Below are positions 1 to 9,510 of a DNA stretch of 64,000 bases, one piece after another. A program made the translations under genes and the position numbers. This DNA comes from CBDBUR01 sp965209065 (GTDB lineage: Bacteria; Pseudomonadota; Alphaproteobacteria; JAPOUT01; G958296285), in NCBI GenBank assembly GCA_965209065.1, contig OZ242373.1, positions 1,550,001 through 1,614,000 of the forward strand, written 5' to 3'. Every line of letters begins with the position of its first letter. Position 1 is the stretch's first letter. The notes under the pieces were generated by a model. It did no database searches. It was not told the DNA's origin and saw nothing but the letters and a program-made list of their open reading frames with translations.

Positions 1-49
1 AAATTTCATAATAATCACCCGACACTTTGTTTCCGCTGTCCCCGTTTAT

Positions 50-1972
50 CTACTTATCTTTTTTGTCTTCATCAACTTCTTCAAATTCAACATCCTCAAC
101 ATTTTCATTCGCCTTATCATTGTTCGCCGCATTCGCCGCTTCGGGGGCATCTGTGCCGTTCGCCTGCTGGTTCTTATACAAAAATTCTCCTATCTTCATA
201 CTCGCTTGCGCCAGCGTTTGCGTTTTCGCCGCGATGTCGTCCTTGTCATCGCCCTCACGCGCCTCATCAACCGCCTTGAGCGCGGCTTCTATCGCCTCCT
301 TGTCGGCAGCAGGGAGCTTGTCGCCCGCCTCCTCTAAACTTTTGCGCGTGGCATGCGCCATCGCCTCAGCTTGATTGCGCACATCGACCAACTCTTTTTT
401 CTTCTTGTCCTCCTCCTCATATTCCTTTGCCTCCTTCATCATTCTTTCAATTTCGGTCTCGTCTAATCCGCCACTCGCTTCAATGCGAATCTTCTGCTCC
501 TTGTTGGTCGCCTTATCCATCGCCGACACATGCACAATACCATTGGCATCTATATCAAAACTAACTTCAATTTGTGGCATACCGCGCGGCGCAGACGCAA
601 TGCCCTCTAAATTAAATTGACCGAGTAATTTATTGCCTTCTGCCATCTCACGCTCGCCTTGAAATACACGAATTGTAACCGCCGTTTGATTGTCCGCCGC
701 CGTTGAAAATATCTGCGACTTCTTGGTCGGAATTGTCGTGTTGCGGTCAATTAAGCGCGTGAAAACACCACCCAAAGTTTCTATACCGAGCGATAGGGGG
801 GTGACATCTAACAGCAGAACATCTTTTATATCGCCCTGTAAAACGCCCGCTTGAATGGCAGCACCCATCGCGACAACCTCATCAGGATTGACGCCGCTGT
901 TTGGCTTCTTGCCAAAAACCTTTTCAACAAAAGCACGCACCTGAGGCGAACGCGTTTGCCCGCCAACTAAAATAATTTCGTCAATGTCGCGCGCGTTTAA
1001 GCCCGAATCCGCTATGGCTTTTTCACACGGCACACGCGTGCGCTCTACCAAAGCCTCCGTTAAACTTTCTAACTTGGCACGCGAAAGTTTTAACACCAGA
1101 TGCTTGGGTCCCGACTGGTCAGCCGTGATAAAAGGTAAGTTGATTTCTGTCTCTTGCGCCGAGGATAACTCTATCTTTGCTTTCTCCGCCGCTTCTTTTA
1201 AGCGTTGTAAAGCAAGCCCATCAGAACGAATGTCTATGCCTTGACTTTTCTTAAACTCCTCCGCTAAATAACCTACCACGCAGGCATCAAAATCTTCCCC
1301 ACCTAAAAAAGTATCGCCGCTGGTTGATTTAACCTCAAACACACCATCGCCCAATTCTAAAATGGAAATGTCAAACGTGCCGCCGCCTAAATCATAAACC
1401 GCGATGGTCTTGCCTTCCTGCTGCTTGTCTAAACCATAAGCCAGCGCGGCGGCGGTCGGCTCGTTGATGATGCGCTCTACTTCTAGCCCCGCAATTTTAC
1501 CAGCATCCTTTGTTGCTTGTCGTTGCGAATCATTGAAGTAAGCCGGAACGGTGATAATCGCCTTTGATACCTTCTCGCCTAAATAACTTTCCGCCGTCTC
1601 TTTCATCTTTTGTAAAATGAAAGCCGAAATCTCCGCCGGCGAATAATCCTTGCCGTTCGCATTGACCCACGCATCATTCTGTGCGCTCTTTATAATTTTA
1701 TAAGGAACCGCATCTATATCCTCTTTCGTTTTAGGGTCATCAAAACCGCGACCAATAAGGCGCTTAATCGCAAACAAAGTGTTATGCGGATTCGTTACCG
1801 CTTGACGCTTGGCGGGCAAACCCACCAGCCGCTCGTCCTTGTCGGTGAAAGCAACCATTGAGGGCGTGGTTCGCGTGCCCTCGCTGCTCTCTATCACGTG
1901 AGGTGTCGAGCCCTCCATTACCGCTACGCAGCTGTTGGTCGTGCCTAAGTCTATGCCGATAATTTTACTCAT
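50..1972 (-). CDS. dnaK: Chaperone protein DnaK (Hsp70)
   Basis: ATP-dependent cytosolic Hsp70 chaperone that binds unfolded peptide segments and works with DnaJ and GrpE. The 640-residue protein has the usual length. It opens with the actin-fold phosphate loop GIDLGTTNS (about residues 6-14). Further in are the nucleotide-binding signature YDLGGGTFDIS, the hinge VLLLDVTPLSLGIETLGG near 390, a beta-sandwich substrate domain, and an acidic disordered tail ending EEVDEDKKDK. The ATG is preceded by a GGAAGGAAAG ribosome-binding site. It lies downstream of grpE on the same strand, 76 bases away, which suggests cotranscription. dnaJ commonly follows dnaK, but that position is outside the window. 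Confidence 0.98.
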   Translation of the reverse strand: MSKIIGIDLGTTNSCVAVMEGSTPHVIESSEGTRTTPSMVAFTDKDERLVGLPAKRQAVTNPHNTLFAIKRLIGRGFDDPKTKEDIDAVPYKIIKSAQNDAWVNANGKDYSPAEISAFILQKMKETAESYLGEKVSKAIITVPAYFNDSQRQATKDAGKIAGLEVERIINEPTAAALAYGLDKQQEGKTIAVYDLGGGTFDISILELGDGVFEVKSTSGDTFLGGEDFDACVVGYLAEEFKKSQGIDIRSDGLALQRLKEAAEKAKIELSSAQETEINLPFITADQSGPKHLVLKLSRAKLESLTEALVERTRVPCEKAIADSGLNARDIDEIILVGGQTRSPQVRAFVEKVFGKKPNSGVNPDEVVAMGAAIQAGVLQGDIKDVLLLDVTPLSLGIETLGGVFTRLIDRNTTIPTKKSQIFSTAADNQTAVTIRVFQGEREMAEGNKLLGQFNLEGIASAPRGMPQIEVSFDIDANGIVHVSAMDKATNKEQKIRIEASGGLDETEIERMMKEAKEYEEEDKKKKELVDVRNQAEAMAHATRKSLEEAGDKLPAADKEAIEAALKAVDEAREGDDKDDIAAKTQTLAQASMKIGEFLYKNQQANGTDAPEAANAANNDKANENVEDVEFEEVDEDKKDK

Positions 1973-2019
1973 AGTTCTTTCCTTCCTTTCTTTATATGGG
2001 GATTACTCCCGCATTTTAC

Positions 2020-2037
2020 AAGAGCAAAAATGCTCTT
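2020..2037. other. Hairpin between grpE and dnaK
   Basis: A 7-bp perfect inverted repeat (AAGAGCA, 4-base loop, TGCTCTT) lies in the gap between grpE and dnaK. On the plus strand it is followed by a T run, but no plus-strand gene ends there. Read in the grpE-to-dnaK direction it has no good U tract, so it is more likely an mRNA processing or stability element, or a partial attenuator, than a strong terminator. Confidence 0.4.
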
Positions 2038-2048
2038 TTTAGCAATTT

Positions 2049-2621
2049 TTACCCCTTTTCCTCTTTTTCCTGCTCGCTAGAAGACCCCCGAGGGAGCGAC
2101 CCCATTGGGGATTTTTCTGGCGACTCTTTCGGGCTGGCGACAGCCACACGCGCCGCGCGTAAAAGCCGCTCGCCAAACATATAACCCTCCTCTATGATTT
2201 GCGTTATCGTGCCTGCCGCCGCCGCGCTATCCTTGTCCTCAAACAAAGCCTCGTGAAAATTTGGGTCGAAAACACGACCCTTCGCCTCTATGCGCTTAAT
2301 CCCATAACGCGCTAACATCTGCTCGCTAGAAGTCAAAATTAACGCTAATCCCTCCGCAACCGAACTATCCAGCTCCTTCTCCGACCAGCTCGCCTGCGCA
2401 CGCCGAATGTCGTCCAATACCTTCAATAACTCGCGCGCGAAACCCTCTAGCGCACTATCGCGAACACGCTCGCGCTCGCGCTCCAAACGCTTGCGGTTGT
2501 TCTCCATCTCCGCCTGCAGCCGCAAAAGCTTCTCCTCTAAAGCTGCCACCGCATCAGCATCAGCATTACTAGAATCTTCCTCCGAAAAGGACTCTTTTTC
2601 CTCTTTATCCGCGCTAGACAA
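2049..2621 (-). CDS. grpE: Nucleotide exchange factor GrpE
   Basis: Co-chaperone that releases ADP from DnaK. The 190-residue protein has an acidic N-terminus, a long charged coiled coil (about 25-65), and the C-terminal beta domain with FDPNFHEALF and GYMFGERLLRAARV. The start is TTG, supported by AGGAGG 8 bases upstream; no ATG fits better. Its start codon lies only 14 bases from the divergent rdgB start. The last 25 residues are low complexity (SPEKSPMGSLPRGSSS), one of several PRG-containing in-frame expansions in this window. Confidence 0.96.
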   Translation of the reverse strand: MSSADKEEKESFSEEDSSNADADAVAALEEKLLRLQAEMENNRKRLERERERVRDSALEGFARELLKVLDDIRRAQASWSEKELDSSVAEGLALILTSSEQMLARYGIKRIEAKGRVFDPNFHEALFEDKDSAAAAGTITQIIEEGYMFGERLLRAARVAVASPKESPEKSPMGSLPRGSSSEQEKEEKG

Positions 2622-2623
2622 GT

Positions 2624-2629
2624 TATATT
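2624..2629 (+). promoter_or_regulatory. Candidate -10 box of a leaderless rdgB promoter
   Basis: TATATT ends 6 bases before the rdgB ATG, leaving no room for a leader. The 6 intervening bases (CCTCCT) are the complement of the grpE ribosome-binding site, so rdgB has no Shine-Dalgarno sequence of its own. This is inferred from spacing only. Confidence 0.4.
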
Positions 2630-2635
2630 CCTCCT

Positions 2636-3304
2636 ATGGCTTGGTTGAAAAAAAATAGCAGACTTATCATTGCCTCTCATAATGAGGGCAAGGTCAAAGA
2701 AATAGCTCAACACCTTGAACCTTACTACATAAATGTGGTCGCGGCGAAAAATTTCACCCCCCCCATTAGTGAAATCGAAGAGACCGGCAAAACCTTCGCC
2801 GAAAACGCCGCCCTCAAAGCGCAAGCCGCCGCGCGAGAAAGCGCGCTCTATGCCCTGAGCGACGACTCAGGACTTGAAGTCGATGCCCTCAATAAAAGAC
2901 CCGGTATCTATTCCGCGCGCTATGCCGAGCGGCAAACGCAAAAAGGAAAAATTCGCGACTTTAACTGGGCATGCCATAAACTTTGGGGCGAACTGGGGCG
3001 CGAACTGGAGCGCGAACTGGAGAGTATCAAAAAGGAAGAAAAACCGAAACACTTTTACGCCTCTTTTATTTGCGTGCTTGCGCTCGCCGCTCCCAATGGA
3101 GAGATTAAACTTTTTGAAGGGAAGGTTGATGGCGAACTGGTTTATCCACCGCGCGGGCAAAACGGATTTGGATATGACCCCATCTTTCTGCCTTTAGGAT
3201 ATAGCGAAACTTTCGGGGAAATGCCGCCTGAAAAAAAACACGCCCTTTCTCATCGCGCGCGCGCTTTTGATAAATTCATTCAAGAAGAATTTTCCCCAAA
3301 ATGA
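2636..3304 (+). CDS. rdgB: XTP/dITP pyrophosphatase RdgB (HAM1 family)
   Basis: House-cleaning enzyme that hydrolyses non-canonical purine nucleotides (XTP, dITP) to the monophosphate plus pyrophosphate. The 222-residue protein shows the substrate loop SHNEGK (14-19), the DDSGLEVDAL motif, and RGQNGFGYDPIF followed by HRARAF near the C-terminus. A lysine- and glutamate-rich insertion (about 120-137) is encoded by a 12-base tandem repeat. The ATG lacks an SD, and the stop overlaps hemW in ATGA, so rdgB and hemW are probably cotranscribed and translationally coupled. Confidence 0.95.
   Translation: MAWLKKNSRLIIASHNEGKVKEIAQHLEPYYINVVAAKNFTPPISEIEETGKTFAENAALKAQAAARESALYALSDDSGLEVDALNKRPGIYSARYAERQTQKGKIRDFNWACHKLWGELGRELERELESIKKEEKPKHFYASFICVLALAAPNGEIKLFEGKVDGELVYPPRGQNGFGYDPIFLPLGYSETFGEMPPEKKHALSHRARAFDKFIQEEFSPK
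2984..3022 (+). repeat. 12-base tandem repeat inside rdgB
   Basis: About three copies of a 12-base unit (TGGGGCGCGAAC and variants) stand in a row. They encode repeated xELxRE in a surface insertion of RdgB and keep the reading frame. It is one of many short in-frame expansions in this window. Confidence 0.75.
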
Positions 3305-4443
3305 ACCCCCTTGCTGTTTATATTCACTATCCCTTTTGCTTGAGCCTTTGCCCCTATTGCGATTTTAACGTCTATACCAAACGACTTCTCACTGAAGAAG
3401 AATTTTTAGAAGGCATTCAAGCCGAAATAGAATTGTTAGCAAAAAACACAAAAGCCAAAATAACAAGTATATTTTTCGGCGGCGGCACGCCGTCTCTTTT
3501 GAACCCACACGCTATTGAAAAAATTATTTTAACCCTCAATAAAAAATTTACCTTTGATGACGCCATAGAAATATCTTTAGAAGCCAACCCCGAAAATGCC
3601 GAAGGGAATTATTTGTTCGATATTATGTCGAGCGGTATCGCGAGACTTTCTTTAGGCGTTCAGGCTCTTAATGATGAAGACCTAACTTTTTTAGGAAGAA
3701 ACCATAATAAAACACAAGCCATTCAAGCCATTGAACGCGCGCGCAACACGTTCAAAAATCTTTCTTTCGATTTAATTTATGCGCGTCCCACGCAAGCCGG
3801 CAAATCGCTTGCCGCTTGGCGCGAGGAATTGACGCAAGCTCTAACCCTCGCGCCGCAACATCTGTCCCTCTATTGCCTAGAGATAGCTCCGCGCACCGCC
3901 TTTTATAAAAAGCAGCAAAAAAAAGAAATGACACCCCTTGACCCAGAAAAAGTCGCGGAACTTTGGCTTTTAAGCCAAAGCCTGTGCGCCGACTTTGGAC
4001 TGAAACGCTATGAAATTTCTAACTACGCGAAAGAGGGCTTTCAATCAAAACATAATTTAAGCTATTGGCTCTACCACGATTATATCGGCTTGGGGCCGGG
4101 CGCGCACGGACGCATAAAAACAAATGCCACGCTTACACCCAAAAATCCAAAGCTATGGTATCTATCAGCAAAACAAAATGACTTTAATAAACATTTTCAA
4201 TGCCTCGCACTCACTGATGAAGAAAGACAAAAAGAAAAACTCATTATGGGACTACGACTAACACGCGGCATCAAAATGCGCGACATCGAGACGCGTGGCA
4301 TCGAGACAAAAAGTTTTCCCCTCTCTCAAACAAAAATAAATCAACTCGTGCAGCTTGACTTGCTCAAACAAGAAAAAGGTATACTCAAAACCACCGACAA
4401 GGGCGCGCTGGTGCTAGATAACATTATTGCTGAATTACTCTAA
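3301..4443 (+). CDS. hemW: Radical SAM heme chaperone HemW (coproporphyrinogen III oxidase-like)
   Basis: Radical SAM protein of the HemN/HemW family, thought to insert heme into respiratory proteins rather than to oxidise coproporphyrinogen. The cluster motif is C13-x3-C17-x2-C20 in PFCLSLCPYCDF, followed by GGGTPS near 60-65. HemW's short N-terminus (no extra HemN extension) and location after rdgB fit HemW, since rdgB-hemW is a common alphaproteobacterial pair. Near the C-terminus a small repeat (IETRG twice) is visible. The 3' end overlaps the convergent lipoprotein gene by 9 bases. Confidence 0.93.
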   Translation: MNPLAVYIHYPFCLSLCPYCDFNVYTKRLLTEEEFLEGIQAEIELLAKNTKAKITSIFFGGGTPSLLNPHAIEKIILTLNKKFTFDDAIEISLEANPENAEGNYLFDIMSSGIARLSLGVQALNDEDLTFLGRNHNKTQAIQAIERARNTFKNLSFDLIYARPTQAGKSLAAWREELTQALTLAPQHLSLYCLEIAPRTAFYKKQQKKEMTPLDPEKVAELWLLSQSLCADFGLKRYEISNYAKEGFQSKHNLSYWLYHDYIGLGPGAHGRIKTNATLTPKNPKLWYLSAKQNDFNKHFQCLALTDEERQKEKLIMGLRLTRGIKMRDIETRGIETKSFPLSQTKINQLVQLDLLKQEKGILKTTDKGALVLDNIIAELL

Positions 4444-5832
4444 ATTCTTAAAATAGGAAGCATCAAAGGAATTTGGCGCGGGGGTAACAACATCGCGATG
4501 ACGCCGCTTTATCTCGATGACCGCAAGACCGCGTTGCGCAACAGAACCGCGCAAGCGTTTGCCTTGCTTGTTTTTTAAATTCTTCCTAAAACGAAAAATA
4601 CCATCAATCCCCGCAAACCCATCGGGTTGCGTTAGCTGCTCGTAAGTGAAAGGCGGGTCGCTCTGACTCGCAAGGGCGCGCACCAAACCTATCACATCAT
4701 AACCTAAAGTTGCTAAACGCCGAGGCTGCCGACGATATTGCGCGCGCAGTCGCGATAATAAAATTGTCGCATTGTCTATCGCCGCCGCCGCAAACCGCGC
4801 TCCATTGAGCGGCAACTCTAAACTTAACTTCGGGTCGTCCCAAAGACCCGTGCCTAAAAAGAAAACCTGCTTGCTCGTAATGTCATAACTCGGCAGAAGC
4901 TGAACCAAGCCACGCAATAAATCACCCCCCTCAGCAAATAAAATCGCTTGATAGGGAACTTCCCCTAAAGCATCAATCTTTTTTAACCGCTGAATCTGCG
5001 CCTTCGCTTGCCCCAACCGAACCTGCGGCGGAGTCGACTCCTGCAAACTGCGAGTCGTCCTGCCGCGAACAAAACGAACCTTGCGCGACTTTGGTCCGCG
5101 CAAGCGCAACTCCGTTTGCGCCCGCGCAACCACACGCTCTAAACGCCTCATCTCTTGGTCGCGCGCTTTTTTGCGCCAGTTGTAATCCGCTAAACGCGCC
5201 GCCGGAACTTGCGCCGCTTGAATCGACGGCGGATAAGTCTCAATCGCACGAACATTTAACTCAAATTCCTCGCTCGTTTCAATTAGAGAGGCGCGCACCA
5301 AACTTCCATAAGCCGTGCGCGGTAAAAACGCCGCAACCGTTCGTACACCCAGCCGCTTCGCGTGAAATAAAATACGGCGAACCTGCTCGCGCGGCGAAAA
5401 ACCAAAAAGATAAATGTTATCATTCACAATGCGCTCGTCCGAACTAAAGGCAACCACAGGAACGTTATGCGCTTTCGCTAAAGGCGTTATCGCCTCAACC
5501 GAACTCGAAAGCAGAGGTCCTAAAATAATATCCGCACCGCGCTCAACCGCACGCGCCATCGCATCTATCGCTCCTTGCCGCGTGCCTTTCGTGTCCTGCG
5601 GAATCAACACCAAACGCGTTTGACCACTATCAAATAAAGCCAACTGCGCCGCATCTGACAAAGAACGCGCCAACGCCCGCAAATCCCTATTTTGAGCACT
5701 CAAGGGAACCAAAAAACCAACCCGAATTAATTTGGTCGTCGGCGGATTCTGCGGAATAAAAACACTCTCTTTATTTACACCCGCGCAGGAAGCCAAAAAG
5801 AAAAAAATCAAACCATAAGCAATTTTTAGCAT
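4435..5832 (-). CDS. Penicillin-binding protein activator, LpoA-like lipoprotein
   Basis: Predicted envelope lipoprotein with a type-I periplasmic-binding fold (Peripla_BP_6/LpoA-like), probably a regulator of peptidoglycan synthesis. The chosen ATG (5832) gives 465 residues starting MLKIAYGLIFFFLASCAG, a lipoprotein signal with lipobox FLASC. The frame is open to a TTG at 5850, which would add six residues before the signal and looks less likely. The body has GPLLSSSVEAITPLAKAHNV, typical of the fold, and a basic central segment. Its place next to rsmI-yraN-gshB is conserved in alphaproteobacteria. No clear SD is seen. Direct function is inferred from family and context. Confidence 0.82.
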   Translation of the reverse strand: MLKIAYGLIFFFLASCAGVNKESVFIPQNPPTTKLIRVGFLVPLSAQNRDLRALARSLSDAAQLALFDSGQTRLVLIPQDTKGTRQGAIDAMARAVERGADIILGPLLSSSVEAITPLAKAHNVPVVAFSSDERIVNDNIYLFGFSPREQVRRILFHAKRLGVRTVAAFLPRTAYGSLVRASLIETSEEFELNVRAIETYPPSIQAAQVPAARLADYNWRKKARDQEMRRLERVVARAQTELRLRGPKSRKVRFVRGRTTRSLQESTPPQVRLGQAKAQIQRLKKIDALGEVPYQAILFAEGGDLLRGLVQLLPSYDITSKQVFFLGTGLWDDPKLSLELPLNGARFAAAAIDNATILLSRLRAQYRRQPRRLATLGYDVIGLVRALASQSDPPFTYEQLTQPDGFAGIDGIFRFRKNLKNKQGKRLRGSVAQRGLAVIEIKRRHRDVVTPAPNSFDASYFKNLE

Positions 5833-5890
5833 AAAATATCTATAATCCAACTTTTAGCCCCATGACAAGTAAAACTTAACAAGCTCAATA

Positions 5891-6604
5891 ATGCCAAAAA
5901 TAAATCTGCCCGATTTCCCCTATCAACCCGCGCTCTATGCCGCCGCTACGCCCATAGGAAACCTCGGCGATATCACCCTTAGAACCCTGCAAGCCCTTAG
6001 TCAAGCGCAACTCATCTTGGCGGAGGATACCCGACGGATAAGAAAACTCCTTACCCACTATGAAATCCACCCGCAGAAATTACTCTCCTTTCACGAGCAC
6101 AGCACCATTACCGATAGACTGATTGAAAACATTAAAAGCATCATCAATGCCGAAGCCTTCGCGCTTCTCGTGAGCGATGCCGGCACCCCGCTTATATCCG
6201 ACCCCGGCTTTGCCCTCATTAGAGTGCTGCGCGCGGAATCTATTCCCGTTTTGCCGCTGCCCGGTCCTTCTAGCCTCACCGCTATACTTTCGGTTGCTGC
6301 TTTGCCCTGCCATCGCTTCTGCTTCGGCGGGTTCTTGCCAAACAAAAGAGAGAAAAGAAAAAAATATCTTAACAGCTTTAACGCGCAAGACGGCTCTTTG
6401 ATTTTTTTTGAGAGTCCTCAACGACTCATCAAAACGCTTGAGGATATGGCAGAGGTGTTTGGCGGCGAACGCAAACTTGTCATCGCGCGCGAAATGACAA
6501 AAAAATTTGAGGAAGTAAAAGAAGCCTCCATACAAGAAATGCTTGTGCTCTATCAGCATAAAACTATTAAAGGCGAAATTACGCTTATGGTTGCGCCAAA
6601 ATGA
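5891..6604 (+). CDS. rsmI: 16S rRNA (cytidine-1402-2'-O)-methyltransferase RsmI
   Basis: SAM-dependent tetrapyrrole-methylase-fold enzyme that methylates the ribose of C1402 in 16S rRNA. Recognised by LYAAATPIGNLGDITLR, AEDTRRIRKLL, VSDAGTPLISDPG and LPGPSSLTAIL. At 237 residues it is shorter than the common 280-290, lacking the usual C-terminal segment after the methylase core. The stop overlaps the yraN start in ATGA. It is the first gene of a plus-strand rsmI-yraN-gshB-comM run. Confidence 0.95.
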   Translation: MPKINLPDFPYQPALYAAATPIGNLGDITLRTLQALSQAQLILAEDTRRIRKLLTHYEIHPQKLLSFHEHSTITDRLIENIKSIINAEAFALLVSDAGTPLISDPGFALIRVLRAESIPVLPLPGPSSLTAILSVAALPCHRFCFGGFLPNKREKRKKYLNSFNAQDGSLIFFESPQRLIKTLEDMAEVFGGERKLVIAREMTKKFEEVKEASIQEMLVLYQHKTIKGEITLMVAPK

Positions 6605-6993
6605 AAAAATTCTCTAAAACAAAAAAACGCAAACACCAAAAAGCGGGCAACCTCGCTGAAGGGCTGGCGTGCCTCTGGCTTATACTACAAGGCTTTAGAA
6701 TTGTCGCGCGCCGTTATCACCCGCCTTACCCAAGCCCCGCCGCCGGCGAAATAGATATTATTGCAAAACGAAAAAATTTGTTTATATTTGTTGAAGTCAA
6801 GTTTAGACACCAAAACCGAGAGGAGGCTATGTTTGCCGTGACGCAAAAACAACAGCAGCGTATCGCAACGAGCGCGCGCATTTTTCTCGCAAACCAACCA
6901 AGCCAAAATGTGATGGCGCGCTTTGATGCTGTTTTCTTTAGCTATAAAGACTTGCCGCTTTATATCAAAAATGCATGGCAAGTCGCCGCCTAA
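6601..6993 (+). CDS. yraN: YraN family protein (UPF0102, nuclease-like fold)
   Basis: Small (130 residues) protein of the UPF0102 family, which resembles Holliday-junction-resolvase endonucleases; its exact role is not established. The motif GEIDIIAKRKNLFIFVEVKF carries the conserved acidic and lysine residues (E...D...E.K). It starts ATGKKF-like within the rsmI stop and has a strongly basic N-terminus. Placement between rsmI and gshB is the family's usual context. Confidence 0.9.
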   Translation: MKKFSKTKKRKHQKAGNLAEGLACLWLILQGFRIVARRYHPPYPSPAAGEIDIIAKRKNLFIFVEVKFRHQNREEAMFAVTQKQQQRIATSARIFLANQPSQNVMARFDAVFFSYKDLPLYIKNAWQVAA

Positions 6994-7012
6994 TCCAGCA
7001 GGAGCAAAACGA

Positions 7013-7954
7013 ATGAAAAAAATAGCGATACAAATTGATCCCCTCTCTTCACTTAATATAAAAGGTGATAGCTCTGTTGCGCTCGCCCTTGAGGCGCAGA
7101 CACGCGGATTTGAAATAGCAACCTATCAACCCCAGAACCTCTTTGTGCGCGAAGGCGAAGTCTATGCCAAAATACAAAAAACTACTTTCAAAGAGAATGA
7201 TGAAAATTACGCTATCATGGAAGCCCCCGAAAATAATCGCCTCGCTGAATTTGATTGCGTCTTAATGCGACAAGACCCCCCCTTTGATATGCATTACATC
7301 ACCGCTACTTATTTTTTAGACTTAATCACAGATAAAACGCTCGTTATGAATAACCCGACCGCCGTTCGCTCGCACCCAGAAAAAATTCTGCCCCTACACT
7401 ATAAACACCTTATGCCCCGCACCCTGATGAGCACGCTCCCGCACGAAATAAAAAGTTTTAGAGAAAAAATTGAAACCCCCATCATCTTAAAGCCGCTCTA
7501 TGGCAATGGCGGGAAGGGCGTGGTTTTAATTGAGAAAAATAATAAAAATTTTGATACAATCATTGAAACGATGCTGCTGGCTTATGGAGGGACTCCTATC
7601 ATCGCACAAGAATTTATCCAAGATGTCGCTTATGGCGATAAGCGTATTATTTTAATCGATGGCGAACCAGTCGCCGCCTTGAACCGCATTCCCGCGCAAG
7701 GCGATATTCGCGCTAACTTAGGCGCCGGCGCAAGCGGTCATCTAAGCGAACTCAACGCTGACGAAATAAAAATATGCCAAACCCTTGAAAAAATACTAAA
7801 AAAATCAGGCATTTTCTTTGCCGGCATTGATGTTATCGCCGGACGCTTAACCGAAATCAATATCACTTCACCCACCGGCATTAGACAAATTAAAGAGCTT
7901 GGCGGCGCTGATGTCGCGAAAATTTTCTGGGATAAGGCACTAGAAAAATTATGA
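7013..7954 (+). CDS. gshB: Glutathione synthetase
   Basis: ATP-grasp enzyme joining gamma-glutamylcysteine and glycine to give glutathione in the cytosol. The open frame extends upstream to 6923 inside yraN, but the real start is the ATG at 7013, which has AGGAG at 6999-7003 and gives the family N-terminus MKKIAIQIDPLSSLNIKGDS (313 residues). ATP-grasp features include LKPLYGNGGKGVVLIEKN and the C-terminal EINITSPTGIRQI. The stop overlaps comM in ATGA. The gamma-glutamyltransferase near 63 kb would act on the product. Confidence 0.97.
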   Translation: MKKIAIQIDPLSSLNIKGDSSVALALEAQTRGFEIATYQPQNLFVREGEVYAKIQKTTFKENDENYAIMEAPENNRLAEFDCVLMRQDPPFDMHYITATYFLDLITDKTLVMNNPTAVRSHPEKILPLHYKHLMPRTLMSTLPHEIKSFREKIETPIILKPLYGNGGKGVVLIEKNNKNFDTIIETMLLAYGGTPIIAQEFIQDVAYGDKRIILIDGEPVAALNRIPAQGDIRANLGAGASGHLSELNADEIKICQTLEKILKKSGIFFAGIDVIAGRLTEINITSPTGIRQIKELGGADVAKIFWDKALEKL

Positions 7955-9501
7955 TGGCGAATACCAAAACAATCGCTTTTCAAGGCGTGCATGCGAGTAT
8001 CGTTGAGGTTCAAGCCCAGCTAAGCAAAGGCTTGCCACGCTTTCCTATTGTCGGCTTGCCCGATAAAGCCGTTGCTGAATCACGTGAGCGCGTGCGCGCC
8101 GCGCTCCATAGTTTAGGGCTGGGAATGCCGCCTAAAATCGTCACCGTCAATTTAGCACCCGCCGACCTGCCCAAAGAAGGCAACCACTACGACTTGCCGA
8201 TTGCTTTAGCTCTGCTCGCCGCAATGGAAATTATTCCTACAGCTCTTGTCGGACGCTTCTGCACACTCGGCGAACTTGGGCTTGACGCGTCTATCGCTCC
8301 TGTCGCCGGCACCTTGCCCGCGGCAATGAAAGCCTATGAAGAAAATTTAGGCATCATCTGTCCCAAAGCATGCGGACCACAAGCCGCTTGGTCGGGGTTA
8401 GGCACACGCGAAGAAGGACTCATTCTCGCGCCCGAAAGTTTATTACAGCTCATCAATCATTTTAAGGGCAACCAACTTCTTCTTTCTCCTAAACGCGGCG
8501 CCTTAGTTCAAAAAGGAGAAGCACTAAAAAGCAAAACCAACGACCTGAAAAACATTCGCGGACAAGAAACCGCAAAACGCGCGCTGGAAATCGCCGCCGC
8601 TGGCGGACATAATATGCTGATGACCGGACCGCCCGGGTCAGGTAAATCTCTGCTCGCTTCGTGCTTGCCCGAACTTTTACCCCCGCTCAATACACAAGAA
8701 GCACTTGAAGTTGGCGTTATCCAAAGCCTCTCTTTACAAACCGCATCGAACGACCTAACAACGCAAAGACCTTTTCGCGCACCCCATCACTCTGCCTCTC
8801 AAGCCGCAATGATAGGCGGGGGACCCAAAGCCAAACCCGGCGAAGTCTCCCTCGCCCATAATGGCGTGTTGTTTTTAGACGAATTCCCCGAGTTCCCGCG
8901 ACAAGTGCTAGATAGTTTGCGCCAACCGATAGAAACCGGCGAAACCCTAGTCGCACGCGTGCGCGCGCACGTGACCTATCCGTCTCGCTTCCAACTCGTT
9001 GCCGCGATGAACCCATGTCGGTGCGGCTATGCTTATGATGTCGAACGCGGCTGTCGGAGACAACCAAAATGTATGAAAGAGTATCAATCTAAAATATCAG
9101 GACCTCTGATGGATAGAATAGAAATTTTTATTCACGTGCCTTCGGTTGAAGTAAGAGAATTATCCCTGCCGTCCGCTAAAGAAGGAAATGAGGAAGTCGC
9201 CAAAAGAATTGCCGCCGCGCGTGACATACAAACCCAACGTTTTAAGAAAGCCAAATACCCAATCAACGCCTACGCCAGCCAAGACGACTTCGAAACTTTT
9301 TTCAAACCCGAAAGCTCGGCGGAGGCAACGCTCATTCAAGCAGCAGAGAAATGGAAATTTTCAGCACGCGCTTACCACCGCACCTTGCGGGTCGCGCGCA
9401 CCGTTGCCGACTTGATGGAAGATGAGATTATCGAACGCAACCACGTGCTTGAAGCCCTGTCGCTAAGACATATTACGCCCAATGTGGGTTTGCCCGCTTA
9501 A
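7951..9501 (+). CDS. comM: YifB/ComM family AAA+ ATPase (Mg chelatase-like)
   Basis: AAA+ protein of the ComM/YifB family; in naturally competent species ComM is a hexameric helicase that promotes branch migration during DNA integration. The 516-residue protein has the N-terminal ChlI domain (PIVGLPDKAVAESRERVRAAL), Walker A GPPGSGKS (about 225-232), GVLFLDEFPEF Walker B, and the zinc-like cysteines in MNPCRCGY and PKCMKEY. The C-terminal domain has RAYHRTLRVARTVADL. Whether this organism is competent cannot be read from the window. Confidence 0.93.
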   Translation: MMANTKTIAFQGVHASIVEVQAQLSKGLPRFPIVGLPDKAVAESRERVRAALHSLGLGMPPKIVTVNLAPADLPKEGNHYDLPIALALLAAMEIIPTALVGRFCTLGELGLDASIAPVAGTLPAAMKAYEENLGIICPKACGPQAAWSGLGTREEGLILAPESLLQLINHFKGNQLLLSPKRGALVQKGEALKSKTNDLKNIRGQETAKRALEIAAAGGHNMLMTGPPGSGKSLLASCLPELLPPLNTQEALEVGVIQSLSLQTASNDLTTQRPFRAPHHSASQAAMIGGGPKAKPGEVSLAHNGVLFLDEFPEFPRQVLDSLRQPIETGETLVARVRAHVTYPSRFQLVAAMNPCRCGYAYDVERGCRRQPKCMKEYQSKISGPLMDRIEIFIHVPSVEVRELSLPSAKEGNEEVAKRIAAARDIQTQRFKKAKYPINAYASQDDFETFFKPESSAEATLIQAAEKWKFSARAYHRTLRVARTVADLMEDEIIERNHVLEALSLRHITPNVGLPA

Positions 9502-9510
9502 AGCGTGGGA

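Noticed and set aside
6923..7012. GshB starting inside yraN
   Set aside because: No SD, 71-base overlap with yraN, and the ATG at 7013 matches the family N-terminus.
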